A stretch of 64,000 nt of DNA from Monosporascus cannonballus (GCA_004154925.1 QJNS01000087.1:62001-126000); one strand, 5' to 3'; counted from the stretch's first letter, positions 23,047 to 34,944 are shown. Numbers and translations are program-made. The notes: generated by a model from the sequence alone, not told the origin.

Positions 23047-23783
23047 CTAATATAAATATAAAAGAGAAGGACGTAGCCGCCCTGGAGCACGACTGCAAAA
23101 AATACGCGGTTCGAGTTCTTGGTACCTCTGGCATCCCTTATTCATCGGACCTCGCGACATCGTCGCAGGAAGATCAGGTGCATGAATCTCGGCGAGCTCG
23201 GCGTAAATAGTCTCCGCGATCCGGCCGGTGTTGCGCCTGATATGGAGGCCGTCGGTGCGGATGAGCGCGTTACCCTTCTCGCCCGTTCTCACGAGGGTGA
23301 TGGAAACCGGCTCGAGGACTCGGCGCACGGAGCTTAGGAAGGTTCGGAATGTCTTTCGGTGAAGGAATAGGTTCGGACTCTACGAAGTTCTACGCTGCAG
23401 CCCCTATGCGACTATGGAAAGGTGGTCAAGAAGTTAGTAAGCGTCGAGGCCAACGCCTCGAGAACCACATTGATATTGCCCATCACCGACGCTCACAGTA
23501 TGAACTGAAAAGTTTCATGCAAATACGCGCGTTGCGATTGTACTATAGGACACACGAAAAAGCTCTCCGGGCAGCTCCCAAAATTCGGCGCTGCTTCATC
23601 TCCAGAGCGACAACGCCACAACTCCCGGACGCCCCTCATTCGCATTCGTAAGGACGGACAAACTCCCCCTTAATGCCCAAGATCATCATACATCCATCCC
23701 GTAGTATCCATCATTGCGTTCCACCATCTCGCGCCGTCCCATATCATCTCGATACGCCACCAACCCCTTCGATCGGCAGGCCA
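23047..23783. other. GC-balanced border of the gene island; possible gene remnant on minus strand
   Basis: Normal base composition starts at the AT-rich boundary. The minus strand at 23328-23047 is open (93 codons) and reads like ordinary protein (for example ITLVRTGEKGNALIRTDGL). It ends in the AT-rich DNA, and I do not recognise it. It may be the truncated end of a gene cut by the neighbouring repeat block, or chance. The part next to 23784 should hold the CND1 3' UTR. Confidence 0.3.
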
Positions 23784-26700
23784 TCAAGCCGCAGCCTGGA
23801 CCACCTTGAAACCCTCGCCGACAACTTTGGTGATCTCCTCGTTCTTATGCTGCAGCAGCCCGAGGGCGAACGCGACGTCGTTCCACTGGCGCTCCGTCTC
23901 GCACCTCTGGAGACGGGCTGCCAGCTTCTCGGCCAGCTGCTTGGCGTGCTTGTCCTGTTTGGGAAGTTTTATTAGCATCGAACTTTTGAGGAAGTCAAAT
24001 AATGGATGGCCGGATCCGGGGACGATGGGAGTAGAAGCACGAGTCAGATGGGAGTAGAGACGGTAGACAGATGGTACGCTCCTCATGTGCGGGAGCACGA
24101 GACAAGTGAAAGGGAATGCAAGTCCGACAGTGTACCATAAGGGGAAGAACGAAAAGAACGGCAGCCAAACAGCAGAGTGCGATGAGGAGGGAGCCAAGAA
24201 AACAAGACCCAAAACCCATCGCAAAGTAAAGCAAAGAATAGACCAACCTTTTCTACAAACCCAAGCAAAAACCTAACAATCCTCCTAAACGCCTCCTCCT
24301 CCATCCTGCCCGCCGAGAGCAAACTGAACATATCGACAAAGTGGTTATAGACGGCATTATCTTTGGTACTGAGCTCGGTGAAGAACATGCGCGCCAGGTC
24401 CGCGATGCGCTTATCCGGGTCCTCGAGACACTTGGCCATCTCGCCCAGCTGTCCTTTTACCTTGACCTGGCCGGCGAGGATCAGGAACGTCAGGGTCATG
24501 AGGCACGTACGTTTCACGGAGATGTCGCGGTCAGCCAGCCTCCTGTACAGGAAGTCCGTGTTCTCGTCGATCAGATGATTAAAACATACGGCCATGTCGC
24601 CGAGCGCGATGACCACGTTGCTGCGCACGGTCGCGTCGGGCGACCGCTCCATGATGGTGATGAGCAACGGCAGGTGCGCCTCGCAGTATTCGGAGCTGAC
24701 GCACATCAGCTTAGCGAGCGCCAGCGTCGCCGCCGCCTGCAGCCCACGGTCGCGGTAGACGTCGCTGCGCGAGCAGATCTCTGCCACCAGCGGCCCGAAG
24801 TTGGCGAGCAGCGACTGCGGGCCGAAGAGAAGCTCGCGCTCGCGGATGTGTGCCATGGCTTCCGTGAAGTCGTCCTCCGTCGTGCCGCCGATGAGGTCGA
24901 GTTCGTCGCCCTCGTCCTGTTGCGGCGCCGGCGTCTTGCTCTTGCGGCCGCGGCCGCCCATCGAGGTCCGCGGCTGCTGGGCCGCGGGGTCGGATGCCGA
25001 GTTCTTCTCCTTCTCCTGCTTCCGCCGCTTAAAGTCGAGCTCGCACAGTTCGAGGTGCACGATCTGCTTAATCGCTACGTGGCCGACGATGAACAGCAGC
25101 TGGGAGAGGGCGATAGCGGCCTTCTGTTTCGGCTCGGCTGCCGGCTCCGGCGTAGGTATGTTTGTCGTCTTCGTGGGCTCGTTAAGGGCCACGGTCACGC
25201 CTTGTGTCACACCCTGGTCGTCGTGGTCGGTCATGGTGACATCCTGGTCCCGGGAGCCGGGCCGAGACGATGCGGAGGGCGTTTTCTGCGGCGCCGCAAA
25301 TACGGCCTTGGTTTTACGCCTGATGATCTCCGAGCATAGGGTGTCGGGATGTTTGGCGATGGCGTAGATCGCGTTGATGGCCTGTTCGGCCACGCCGAAC
25401 CACTCTTTGCTGTCGCTCGGTACTTCGGTGATGGAGGCGAGTCTGGCGAGCACGGCATGGTCGTTCGGGAGGCGGCTGAACTTGACCGGCGAGTCCTTAG
25501 CCTGCCGGCCAGTGGGGTTCAGCCTCCGCAGCGCGATGCAGGTGTACTTGGCCAGCTGGAGGTCGTTCCTCCCGTGTGACCCGAGACCCGTCCGGAGCAT
25601 GGTCTCGATCTCGCCAGCGACGATCTCGGGCGAGGCCGTCGAGAGCATGCCCAACACGATGATGGCGCCCCTCCGCTGCGAACGCGAGATCTCCCGCTTC
25701 TGGAAGCCGTATACGTCCCACAGCTTGGTGATGACCCTGTCGGAGATCATGCCGCCCTTCATCATAGTCGCGAGCAGTTGTTCCAGACTCGTTAATTCCG
25801 CCGGCGTCGTACCGGACGTGAGGCTGATCATGTTCCGCGCGATGTAGATGGCAGCTTCGTTGGGGCCGAAGTGGTCGGGCGCCTCGAAGAACAGTCGCCT
25901 GTAGCAGTCGATCAGATGGGTCTGCACGCCCTTGCCTTCGTCGCTGTTGCCCTTGGTCCAGATCAGGCGCATCATCCGCCGGACGCCGATCATGTTGTCT
26001 TCTATGTTGTATGCGTTGCCGATCTCCAGGTAGTCCATGGCCTCGATGACCTCAGACTTGTTCTTGGACCCCAGGAGTTGGACGACGGTAGACGTCGCGT
26101 CGTGCAGAACGTCGACGAACTTTAGCGCGTCGGTGTAGTACCGCTTCGTGAGGGTCAGTTTCTCGATGGCCTCGGAGGTAGCGGCATCCTCCTGGGCTTT
26201 CTGAACCACTGCCGCCTTTTCTTCCTCGCTCATCTCGCTCGGTTTCTTCGGCGATTCGACCTGGGTGGGTTCGTCGACGAGAGCCGTCGCGTTGGCCTTT
26301 TCATCTCCCAATCCCGGCTCCCCGGCCGGCGGCTTCAAGGCGTCGAGCTCGGCATCGACCTTATCGAGCCGCTCTTGCCAATCCTTCCGTGACAGCTGGG
26401 CGCCGTGCAAGACTGTGAAGGGGTGCGTCTTGATCAGACAGCCCAGGAGCTTGACGGCGTTCCTCCTGACGTTGCTGCTCTTATCCTCGAGGCTCCGACA
26501 GGCGAGCTCGGCCGCTCTCTGGCGGCGCTTGGGAAATTTCTGCTCGAGGTCGCACAGCTTGGCGTAAACTTGGAGGACCCGGGATCTGCAGTAAGGATTT
26601 ACGTCCAGGAAGCGTTCCTCGAGCACGTCGAAGAAAGCGTTCAGCTGGGACTTGTGGTTCTCGCCGCGTTCATCCTGTTTGCTCAGGTGCGCGATCATGT

Positions 26701-28012
26701 TGCCGCAGACTTCAATGAGGGCACATCGTAGCGTGTACGACTGGTGGTGTCAGCCCGTCCCGTACCATTCGATATTCGCGGGAGAGGGCTTACCTCGCTG
26801 TCTAGCTGTTTCGCAAGCATAGTCACCTGCTTAATGACTAGTCTGGGGGCGAGCTCCGAGAGCTTGACGATAAAGGACGACACGGACTTGGGACCCCTGG
26901 TGTCGTTGGAGTTGAACTCCTTGTTACTCAGTTCTCTCAAGATCTCGTCGGCGAGTTGGGGGTAGTCGTATTGTTCGGCGAGGATGTGTAAGAATTCGGC
27001 CATCGGTTCCGATAAGTGTTCAAAGTAGGTCAGATTCTGGACGATCGAGATTTGTGCAGCTATCGTCTCTTTTTAGCAAGTGCCCCTTCGAATGGACGCG
27101 CTTGAGCCTACCATATCCGTGCCCGTGGTGCTTAACGGCGATGCAGAGGACCTTGAAGGCGTGCATTCGGATGGCCGTGTGCTTGACCCTCTGCTCGCTT
27201 TCCAGGACCATGTAGACCGGTCTCGTCAGTAGGCCGATAAATGTGTCTCGTTCGCTCGTTGTCAGAAAGATCTTGGTCAGCTTCAACTTCATGACCTTGG
27301 ACATGGCATCGAGCGCCGCCTGTAACTGTGCCGCGCTATCCCAACTGCCGTCCTTCTCTCGGCCGGCGACGGACTTGGGTTTTCCACCCCTACCCCTGGT
27401 TCGTGATACGGGTGCCGCGGACGACTTCTCGGCGGCCTTGGTCTCGACGCAGGCGATGGTCCACTGTAAGAGGAAGCCGTATATCTCGAGCAGGGACCTG
27501 TGATGGGCAATCATCTCCTGCTCTTCGGGGCTTTCGAGGTCGTGGCTGACGGCGTCCGCCTCGGCCGCCAAGCCGCTCATTATCAGGTCGAAGATCTTGC
27601 TGAGGGCATGCGTGGGCAAGAACTGGGTGTATCTGGATTTGATGAACAGCTCAGAATTTTGTCCTCGTATTCTCCGCGACGACGGCGATCTAGTAGTAGG
27701 AGTAGCTTGGAGTGAGGGAGAACAACAAGGAAAACAGTCATGAGGGCCAGGGGCGACAGGGGAAGCGGGAGCGCACTTTAGTAAGAACTGCAGCGAGTCA
27801 AAGTATGAACTGCGCATTATGGCATCTGGATTCTCGGCTACGGCGTCGACTATGGGATTCAATATGGGGTTGATGAGGGCGATGTTTGATAAGGATTCCG
27901 GGTCGGTCTCGCAGTCGACAAGTGCGCCATCTGCCTCTGGCGTCGAGATACCAGCGGGATCGCTCATGTAATGCTTGAGCGCATCGTTGATGTCGAAGTT
28001 GATCGACTCCAT
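23784..28012 (-). CDS. CND1: condensin complex subunit 1 (Cnd1/Ycs4/CAP-D2 family)
   Basis: HEAT-repeat non-SMC subunit of condensin, which binds the SMC2-SMC4 ring and compacts chromosomes in mitosis. Exons on the minus strand are 28012-27777, 27632-27112, 27059-26794, 26740-24248 and 23954-23784, giving 1228 residues, the usual family length. Introns: 27776-27633, 27111-27060, 26793-26741 (GCTGAC branch) and 24247-23955, the last one unusually long at 293 bp. All junctions keep frame and restore conserved stretches such as FLLK/YTQFLPTHALSK, KQLDSE/SYTLRCALIEVCGN and GFVEK/DKHAKQLAEKL. The Cnd1_N region is at the start. The C-terminal Cnd1 domain contains TVRSNVVIALGDMAVCFN and the following repeats, and an acidic/Lys-rich linker with RGRGRKSKTP-like sequence lies before it. 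The start at 28012 has purines at -3 and is the first ATG of the frame. It is transcribed divergently from CDC7. Confidence 0.93.
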
Positions 28013-29072
28013 CTTGTCGATCGTAGGGTGGGCGTCTTCTCACGCTCGATCGTAAGTATATTTTGAATCCAACAAACCCTGAAGCGAACAAAAATGGAAT
28101 AACTGTATTAAGTCTCCGAGCATCGAGTGCTCAAATAAAAAGCCAACACAGATGGTCCGGGGTAAGGGGGGTATCTCAATCTCGCCCGCTGGGCGTCGTC
28201 CGAGGTTGAAGGCGGCGTGCCGAGTACCCTGATCGATGATTATGTTTTTGCGACGAAAGCCAAGAAAGATGTTTCAAGATGGGGGGGGGGGGGAATCGAG
28301 AGGGGAGAAGAACGGGTCAAAGCTTGGATGCCGATTGGTCCATTTTCCTTAGCAACGGGATTTGTTTTTGTTTACTTATCAGTTCCCGTATCAGGGCCCT
28401 CGTCGCAAGAGTGGACGGGACCCTCTGACGCGGTTCCCCCTCTGTCCCCGCAAAAAGAAAAAAAGGATAACCCCACTTAAACGCGCTACGAGGTCAAATC
28501 ACATGCCGCAAATCCCCCCGAAGAAGTTCCCCCAAGAGGCGCTAGCTTAGGGTACGTACCGCTTATCACTCAAATCAGGTACAAGGTACAATAGGACAGA
28601 CAATAGGTAAATGTAACATCTTGCAGGTGATGTCTCGGTATTCTATCAATCGCTCACTCACTTGAACTTCTATCTTAATCGTAAATAGAGGACGACCAGC
28701 GTTGCCAAATTCTTCCCCTTGGTTAACAACAAGGCAAAGGTTGAACTTTCGGACAACAATGTAACCAACCATCTTTGCCCATATCCTCGCTTTTAGTTAA
28801 TGCTTGCCATCCTTCTAAGTCTTCTGCTCTTCTCTTTCAAACGCCCGTCTTTACCTTGGGATATTGTCAACCGCCACTCTCTGCCGCTTGACCTCGCTGT
28901 ACGGGTTTTTTTTTTCTTTTTGGGTGTTGTAGGTGGCTACTCTCGTGGGGGCGAGTGAGGATCTGGAGCTGGCTGGTAGTCGAAAGATCGGTGCCGCGGG
29001 AGGTGTCTTACTGGCCTGATCTTGTCGGTCTACCTGCAATTGACATCCCGGGGGAAACTTGGGACAGTCAAG
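28013..29072. promoter_or_regulatory. shared intergenic region between CND1 and CDC7
   Basis: About 1.06 kb between the two divergent start codons, with normal composition and no convincing gene. It holds a run of 13 G at 28281-28293 and a pyrimidine-rich T tract at about 28906-28920 near the CDC7 start. It must contain both promoters. I did not find an exact MCB box (ACGCGT), the element expected for G1/S-regulated genes. Confidence 0.5.
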
Positions 29073-30593
29073 ATGGCCTCCATTGCTCACCGGCGCCCGG
29101 CCAAGGAATCTTTCCAGATTCACGAAGATGCGCGGACAGACGAACCTTCAGATTTGGAAGAGTCGACACAGAGCCACACTCAACGGGTCGAAGAGGAAGA
29201 AGACGCCTGCGACGGCCCGTTCGCCGAGGAGGAAGTCGTAGAGGAGGATTTATTAGAGGGTGACAACGAGGAGAACCGCGCTGATGAGGATGCCGAAACG
29301 GAATCGTCCGACGACGACGAACATATAGATCTGTCGGTCCGGGAGGATATGGAGAAGCTCAACAACACGTTCCCCAATTTCAAGGACAACTACCGCTTAA
29401 TAAAACGCATAGGAGAAGGGACATTCTCGACCGTCTACAAGGCGGAAGATATCCGCTACCACCATTACCATAACCATTGGGATCTCGACGCGAAGGAGAG
29501 CCAATGGACACCTCCGCCTCTCGGTGCGGCCTCGAATTCTCGGTCGAACTCGCAGTCCCGCCACGCGCGACGGAGGCCCAAGTTCGTCGCCATCAAGAAG
29601 ATCTACGTCACCTCTTCGCCTTCCCGCATCTTCAACGAACTCGAACTCCTCCACGACCTGCGCGACTCGCACTCCGTCTGTCCCCTCATCACGGCCTTCC
29701 GGCAGTCGGACCAGGTCGTCGCCATCCTCCCCTACTTCCGACACCAGGACTTCCGAAAATACTACCCCAACATGACCGTCCTGGACATGAGGATATACTT
29801 CCGCTCGCTGTTCACCGCCCTGGCCGCCGTCCACGCGCAGGGGATCATCCACCGCGACATCAAGCCCACCAACTTCCTCTACGACCCCGAGAAGAAGCGC
29901 GGCGTCCTGGTGGATTTCGGGCTGGCCGAGCGGGAAGGCATGGAGAACAAGCCCTGCCTGTGCCACGAGGACCCGCAGGTGCGGAGGCAGCGGCTGAAGC
30001 AGTCGGTGGCCTTTACGTCGGCGCATGCGGGCCCGCAGCCGGGCTACCCGAAGAACGACACGCGGCCGTCGCGGCGGGCCAACCGGGCGGGCACGCGCGG
30101 GTTCCGGGCGCCCGAGGTGCTGTTCAAGTGCACGGAGCAGACGACCAAGATCGACGTGTGGTCGGCGGGCGTGATCCTGCTGACGATCCTGTGCCGGCGG
30201 TTCCCCTTCTTCAACAGCGCCGACGACGTCGAGGCCATGATCGAGATCGCCACCATCTTCGGCTCGCGCCGCATGAAGCAGGCCGGCCAGCTGCACGGCT
30301 GCATGTTCGACACCAACATCCCCACCATCGGCGCCGCGGGATTCTCCTTCGAGAAGATCATGCTCTGGAGCACCTGCCGCAGCGACCCCTCCAACAAGGA
30401 CGCAGGCAAGGGCCAGGGCCAGCTGACCGACGAGGAGAAGGGCGCCCTCGAGTTCCTGAGGCTGTGCATGGAGCTGGACCCCAGCAAGCGCGTCAGCGCC
30501 GAGGAGGCGCTAAGTCATCCGTTCCTGAGGTTGGATGACGATGATGAGGAGGCGGAAGGGGAGGGAGAAGAAGACGACGTCATGATGGTGTAA
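29073..30593 (+). CDS. CDC7: Cdc7/Hsk1-type serine/threonine kinase (catalytic subunit of DDK)
   Basis: Catalytic subunit of the Dbf4-dependent kinase, which phosphorylates the MCM helicase to fire replication origins. A single exon encodes 506 residues. The start is the ATG at 29073; the open frame extends upstream only through a TTG. An acidic N-terminus (residues about 30-95) precedes the kinase domain. Visible elements are the glycine loop GEGTFSTVY (114-122), the VAIKK lysine (175), HRDIKPTNF with catalytic Asp 262, VDFG (281), and RAPEVLF and DVWSAGV in the C-lobe. Two insertions typical of the Cdc7 family are present: after the glycine loop (YHHYHNH to RRRPK) and between DFG and APE (with a CLCHED stretch). 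A very acidic tail (DDDDEEAEGEGEEDD) ends the protein. Family assignment rests on these inserts and the FSTVY/PTNF signatures. The Dbf4 partner is not in the window. Confidence 0.92.
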   Translation: MASIAHRRPAKESFQIHEDARTDEPSDLEESTQSHTQRVEEEEDACDGPFAEEEVVEEDLLEGDNEENRADEDAETESSDDDEHIDLSVREDMEKLNNTFPNFKDNYRLIKRIGEGTFSTVYKAEDIRYHHYHNHWDLDAKESQWTPPPLGAASNSRSNSQSRHARRRPKFVAIKKIYVTSSPSRIFNELELLHDLRDSHSVCPLITAFRQSDQVVAILPYFRHQDFRKYYPNMTVLDMRIYFRSLFTALAAVHAQGIIHRDIKPTNFLYDPEKKRGVLVDFGLAEREGMENKPCLCHEDPQVRRQRLKQSVAFTSAHAGPQPGYPKNDTRPSRRANRAGTRGFRAPEVLFKCTEQTTKIDVWSAGVILLTILCRRFPFFNSADDVEAMIEIATIFGSRRMKQAGQLHGCMFDTNIPTIGAAGFSFEKIMLWSTCRSDPSNKDAGKGQGQLTDEEKGALEFLRLCMELDPSKRVSAEEALSHPFLRLDDDDEEAEGEGEEDDVMMV

Positions 30594-31500
30594 ATAGCAT
30601 TAGGTTCTGTACTGCTCTGTGGAATGCCGGCGTACGATACTACGCGCCGTCGAAGATCCCGCCGATATCCCCATGTCGATGAATCATGCGTGATAGGACA
30701 GGAGCGCGGCGCCCGTGGCCGGGAAGGTCTCGGTACTCCGGCGCAGATGTGCATAGGAAGAGGAAGAGATGTTAATGGAACCTCTTCGAAGAAGCTACCG
30801 CCTTTCTGGGCCGTGGAAGGGTGTACTCATGGCACAATACCAAGGTGCTCTCTCCACAAGTAATTGCTACGTAGCGGCCATATCCCTCACGAAACAAACA
30901 CACTCGCTAAGTTGAAACGTAGGGAAAGGAAACTACAGGAAGCGCTTGACACAGGCTGGGGCTCTTTAGACGTCTATTGACAGAGGTGCACCACACCAAC
31001 CGGGGCCGCCTGCGAGGCCACCAAGGATGTCATCGACGTTTGATAACATCCTCCTCCTCTTTAGCAGCGGGCTGTACGCCCCCACCACCACTGCTTCAGG
31101 CTGCACCGAAGTCGGAAGAAGGCTGGCCCTCTCCGCATGGACTGGACTGCACATCTGCGCGTCACTGAAAGCCACCTTATCGGCCTCGGGTTCAAAGTGA
31201 GCATTGGTTCAGCCACGCGCGACGACATTTTCAAGACGGAGATCCTCGATGCGTCGTGGACCACGCCATGGGCAAACCGTCCCTTCGGCAGCATCATTGA
31301 GGCCAAGTTAAAGCTAAAAACCGACGGCTACCGCTTAGGTCACAATAAACGGATGCCAGGCGTCGGGTGTGGCGCTGCCATGGTAGGAGATTGGGAGATA
31401 AAGAAGTGGAAGGGCCTGCGGGTCGTTCGAGAGCGTTTGGAAAAACGTTGGACGCTTTCGGCGACGCGTACGCTCAGCCGGTTAAGAATAACAATGCTAG
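30594..31500. other. CDC7 3' region and intergenic DNA
   Basis: Normal composition. Several overlapping open frames on both strands between 30966 and 31800 show no recognised domain and unremarkable coding character. The first part must contain the CDC7 3' UTR. Confidence 0.4.
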
Positions 31501-31731
31501 AGACGTGGAGTTCTAACGTCGCTTGCAACCATCTTCGTCCCCTGGTCGCTCGTGGCGGGGATTCTTTCCATGGACTGGGATTTCGGCGCCGGGCAGAACC
31601 GGTTTTGGGTATTCTTGGCTTTCCCAGTGCCCCTTATAATTATTGGTCCAGTTTTTCTCTTCACACGTATTACTCGGTCCTCTCAGGGTGGCACCGGAAG
31701 GCTGATCGGGTGCATGAAGGAAGCTTTTTAA
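31501..31731 (+). pseudogene. C-terminal fragment of a membrane protein (two hydrophobic segments)
   Basis: The frame starting at 31501 reads LTSLATIFVPWSLVAGILSM and, after a short loop with DFGAGQNRFW, a second hydrophobic run (VFLAFPVPLIIIGPVFLF), stopping at 31731. The pattern (ATIFxPxSLVxGIxxM followed by a second helix) resembles the C-terminal helices of fungal CorA-like or ankyrin-linked membrane proteins, but I am not certain. Stops lie just upstream in this frame, so this is either a last exon whose upstream exons I could not find, or a gene remnant. Confidence 0.35.
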
Positions 31732-32299
31732 TTCGGTTAAGTCTATGTGGGGAAAGAGAGAAAGGGGGAAGGAGAAAGATCGCCGTATTATAGAATCATC
31801 GGGAATGGCTTGGACTGCTGTCATACCAGACCACTTTGTGGAAGCAGACTATCAAACTGCGACCTCGAAAGTAACATAAAGCGGAATGGTGGTCAGATGG
31901 TGGATTGTCTCTTTGACCTCATATGGAGATGGAAATTCACTCAAGATGGCAGCCCGAAACTGGGGATTCGTCTCGACGTCGACAAGAATGTCACAGCATT
32001 ATTGGTTGGACTCATTATAGGCGTTATAGTTGAGTGACAATTATAACATCTCTATAGTTAGGATTTACATAACCGAATTGGTTGAACTCGGTGGATAATC
32101 AAGGTTAGGGTCTAGACTAATGCATACAACTCTTCCCAGACAAAGAGAAAGAGACGCAGGATCCGTCGATTGGGTATTATATTTCCACGCGCCGCCTTCC
32201 ATGTTTAATTTACGTTTTCAGCAATACCTCGATCCTTTATTTGAAAATGAACAGCTGATTACCGCTGCTAGGGTGAGGGAGGAACTGTTAGCTAACTGG
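31732..32299. other. transition from gene island to AT-rich block
   Basis: Composition falls gradually. A small open frame (32120-32314, +) ends NWGLRY just before the inverted dispersed repeat. It is not recognisable and may be the last part of a repeat-encoded protein. Confidence 0.35.
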
Positions 32300-32921
32300 G
32301 GGTTACGTTATTAAAATCAGGCTGTATTTTGGAGATTGTTGCTGCGCTTATGGCGTAGTTGTAGCTAAGTAACTTTTAGTATTACGTTAAGCTAATTCGT
32401 AAAGGACCCACAAAAACACCAACACTTCCAAAATAAGGCCTAATATCAATTTATAATTTTTTAATTCCGTTTTATACGTTTTTATATAAATTTTTTAAGA
32501 AAAAATTAAAAATTTGCAAATATAATAACAATAAAATTTTAATATAAAATAAGAAAAATTATAAATATATATCATTTTAAAAAAGTTATTTAACCGTATA
32601 TATAATTTTTAATCGGGGTTAATTTAATAAAAATATTTTTTAAAAATGTTAAAATTTTCGTTTAATATATATTTTTAAATTGGAACGCGTTTATAATTAT
32701 AATAGTATAATTGTCGTATATAGCATTATTGAAGAATTTTTTTAATAATAATATAATACAAAAAATCTATAAAATTATATTTTTGGTCGTACGAATTATA
32801 CTTATTATATTATAGTTATAAAGATGTTCCAGAATTGGTTATTTTTAATTTTTTATAGGTTGCAATACAATAACGATAATTTCTACTGATAAAAAAATTA
32901 CTAAATAATGTTTTTATATTA

Positions 32922-34944
32922 ACCTACCGGATAAGCTCACCGGATGGACAAGCTTATCGGATGGTTTTTAACGCCCTTTAATTATCCAATTTCGATTAAC
33001 CACTTTTCAATACCAATAATATAAAACGGCTTATAAAAGAAGCAAGAATAAACTTAGCTATTCAGGCTAAAAAACGAAACCCGATACTTAGTTATACGAC
33101 ACTTAGTTCGATTTATAAAATCGCTTATTTTACTTTGCACAAACGATATACCGGTAAATCCTCCAGAACCAATATTATCTTTAAATTGCGAAAATTAACG
33201 CCGACCGAAAAATAATCGATTATCGACCAAATCCTTAACCTAGATATACAAACGGTTTTTATCCGGCTTTACCAGGTTAAAAATATAACGAATATATTGC
33301 TTACCTAATATGTTACGAAACGCGTCAAGATTAAATGGAGCGTCGAACTTTATTAAATGGCTAAAAAAATTTAAAAGGCATTTAAATCGAAAAATTAATT
33401 ACTAAAAAATATTATACAAAAATCCAGAAACATTTCGCAAATAGTTTAAACTTATTCGAGTTATAATCGCAAAATACGATATTACAAAAAAAGATATTTA
33501 CAACTTCGACGAAACGAGATTTTTAATAAAGTTTTTTATAGTAACGGGTATAGTAATTACCAGTATTAAAAAAACGTAAAAAATCTAAATAAGCGTAATA
33601 AGAGAACAAGGAATAGTTTATAATTATATAGATTATTAATTCGTAAAATTAAGTATTATTATTATTTATTATTTTGGCTGAAAAAAAAATCATTTTAGTT
33701 TTTAGTACCGAAAAAATCTATTACCAGCCGATTAAAAAATCGGTTTAAGTAGTAATAACTAGATAACGAACGAACTAGGTTTAAAATAGGCTTAACACTT
33801 TAATAAACATACCCGAACGCGTACGAAAAGATCGAAACGTTTTTTTATCCTCGACGATTACGAAAGCCATTATTCGATAAAATTCGAAAAATATTACGCG
33901 AATAACGGCATTATTACGCTTTATATACCTGCCTATTCCTTTTATCGGCTTTAATTTTTTGACGTATCCTGCTTTTTTATTTTAAAACGTATTTATTCGT
34001 TTTATAACGAAAATTTAATACGACGCCACTATGTTTATATTGCGAAAAAAATTTCCTTGCCGGCTTTTACGACGCGTTTATAGCTGCTATAACGTCCGAA
34101 AATATTAAAGCCGGATTCGCAAAAGCTGGACTTGTTCCATTCGATCCTAATAACGTCCTATCCGATTTGGAAATTCCTCCAGCCATACTTATACCGACCG
34201 TATCGCCGTTAATCTCTACCGGTTCCGTTTCCCCCTCTCCTCCCCCCCTGCGAAAACCCCTAAGAATATCCGCGAAATAACAAGACGAGGACGTTATTTG
34301 TAAAAAAGAGAAAAAGAAAAAAAAAGAAAAAAAAGAAAAAAAAGAAAAAAAAGAAAAAAAAGAAAAAAAAGAAAAAAAAGAAAAAAAAAAGAAAAAAGAA
34401 AGAAAAAAAAAGAAAAAGAAAAGAAAAAAAAGGAAAAAAAAGAAAAAAAAAACAAATCTCACCAAGGTAATTTGTCGATAAAAATAAATAAATCAGTTAA
34501 TCTTTTAACGAAAAAAGCCTTAATATTATTATATAAAAATATTTTTTTTAAAAGAATTAATTATTTGCGCGAAAAAATTATATCTTTAACAAACGTTAAA
34601 GAATTAAAAACAACCGGCTTCAAAAAGAAAAAAAATACTTACTATGCAAAAAATATAAGTTTTTTTTAGCCGAAAAAAAGGTGGTAATAAAAAAATGCGG
34701 CTAAAAGCGGCTAAAGGTAATCGTCGCAAAAAAATTAAAACGAAAAAGCGGAAATATAACTTTTGCGGCAAACTCGAATAAATTACGGGTATTTGTAAAG
34801 AAGTTGTAAATACATCTAGAGAAAAAGAATCTGATTAATTTATGTTATTTTGATATGTTAGAGTTGATTAATTTGAATTTGTTATCGAGAGTTGCCAAAA
34901 ACCATCCGATGAGCTTGTCCATTCGATAAGCTCATCCGGGACGT
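32922..34944 (+). mobile_element. Fot1/pogo-type (Tc1-mariner) DNA transposon, RIP-inactivated (pogo-1)
   Basis: Terminal inverted repeats of about 45-50 bp: the left begins ACCTACCGGATAAGC, the right (reverse complement) ACGTCCCGGATGAGC. Both run to GGATGGTTTTT, and TA lies on each side (32920-32921, 34945-34946). The decayed transposase reads on the plus strand: DIYNFDETRF near 33490-33520 (first catalytic Asp), LDDYESHYS near 33850 (consensus LDGHESH), and a C-terminal Cys-rich knuckle remnant (YNFCGKLE...C) near 34755. An A-rich microsatellite has expanded inside the 3' coding part. Stops make it non-autonomous. Confidence 0.85.
34302..34455. repeat. A-rich microsatellite, (GAAAAAAA)n-like
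   Basis: A nearly pure purine tract of G followed by 5-9 A, repeated about twenty times, inside the pogo-1 transposase relic between the DDE domain and the C-terminal knuckle. The long Phe-rich frame on the minus strand here is its translation shadow. Confidence 0.9.

Noticed and set aside
24341..25339. 332-codon plus-strand open frame
   Set aside because: It lies entirely opposite CND1 exon 4, is rich in Arg/Leu/Val as expected of a shadow of GC-rich coding DNA, and shows no domain.
29397..30296. 299-codon minus-strand open frame
   Set aside because: Antisense shadow of the CDC7 kinase domain; composition dominated by Arg, Val and Leu with no motif.
29477..30538. 353-codon plus-strand open frame
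   Set aside because: Out-of-frame shadow inside CDC7, low complexity in Arg/Pro/Gly; the correct frame has all kinase motifs.
31137..31793. 218-codon plus-strand open frame
   Set aside because: No recognisable domain and uneven composition; a different frame within it (31501-31731) looks more protein-like.
34067..34465. Phe-rich minus-strand open frame
   Set aside because: Translation of the A-rich microsatellite in pogo-1; not a protein gene.
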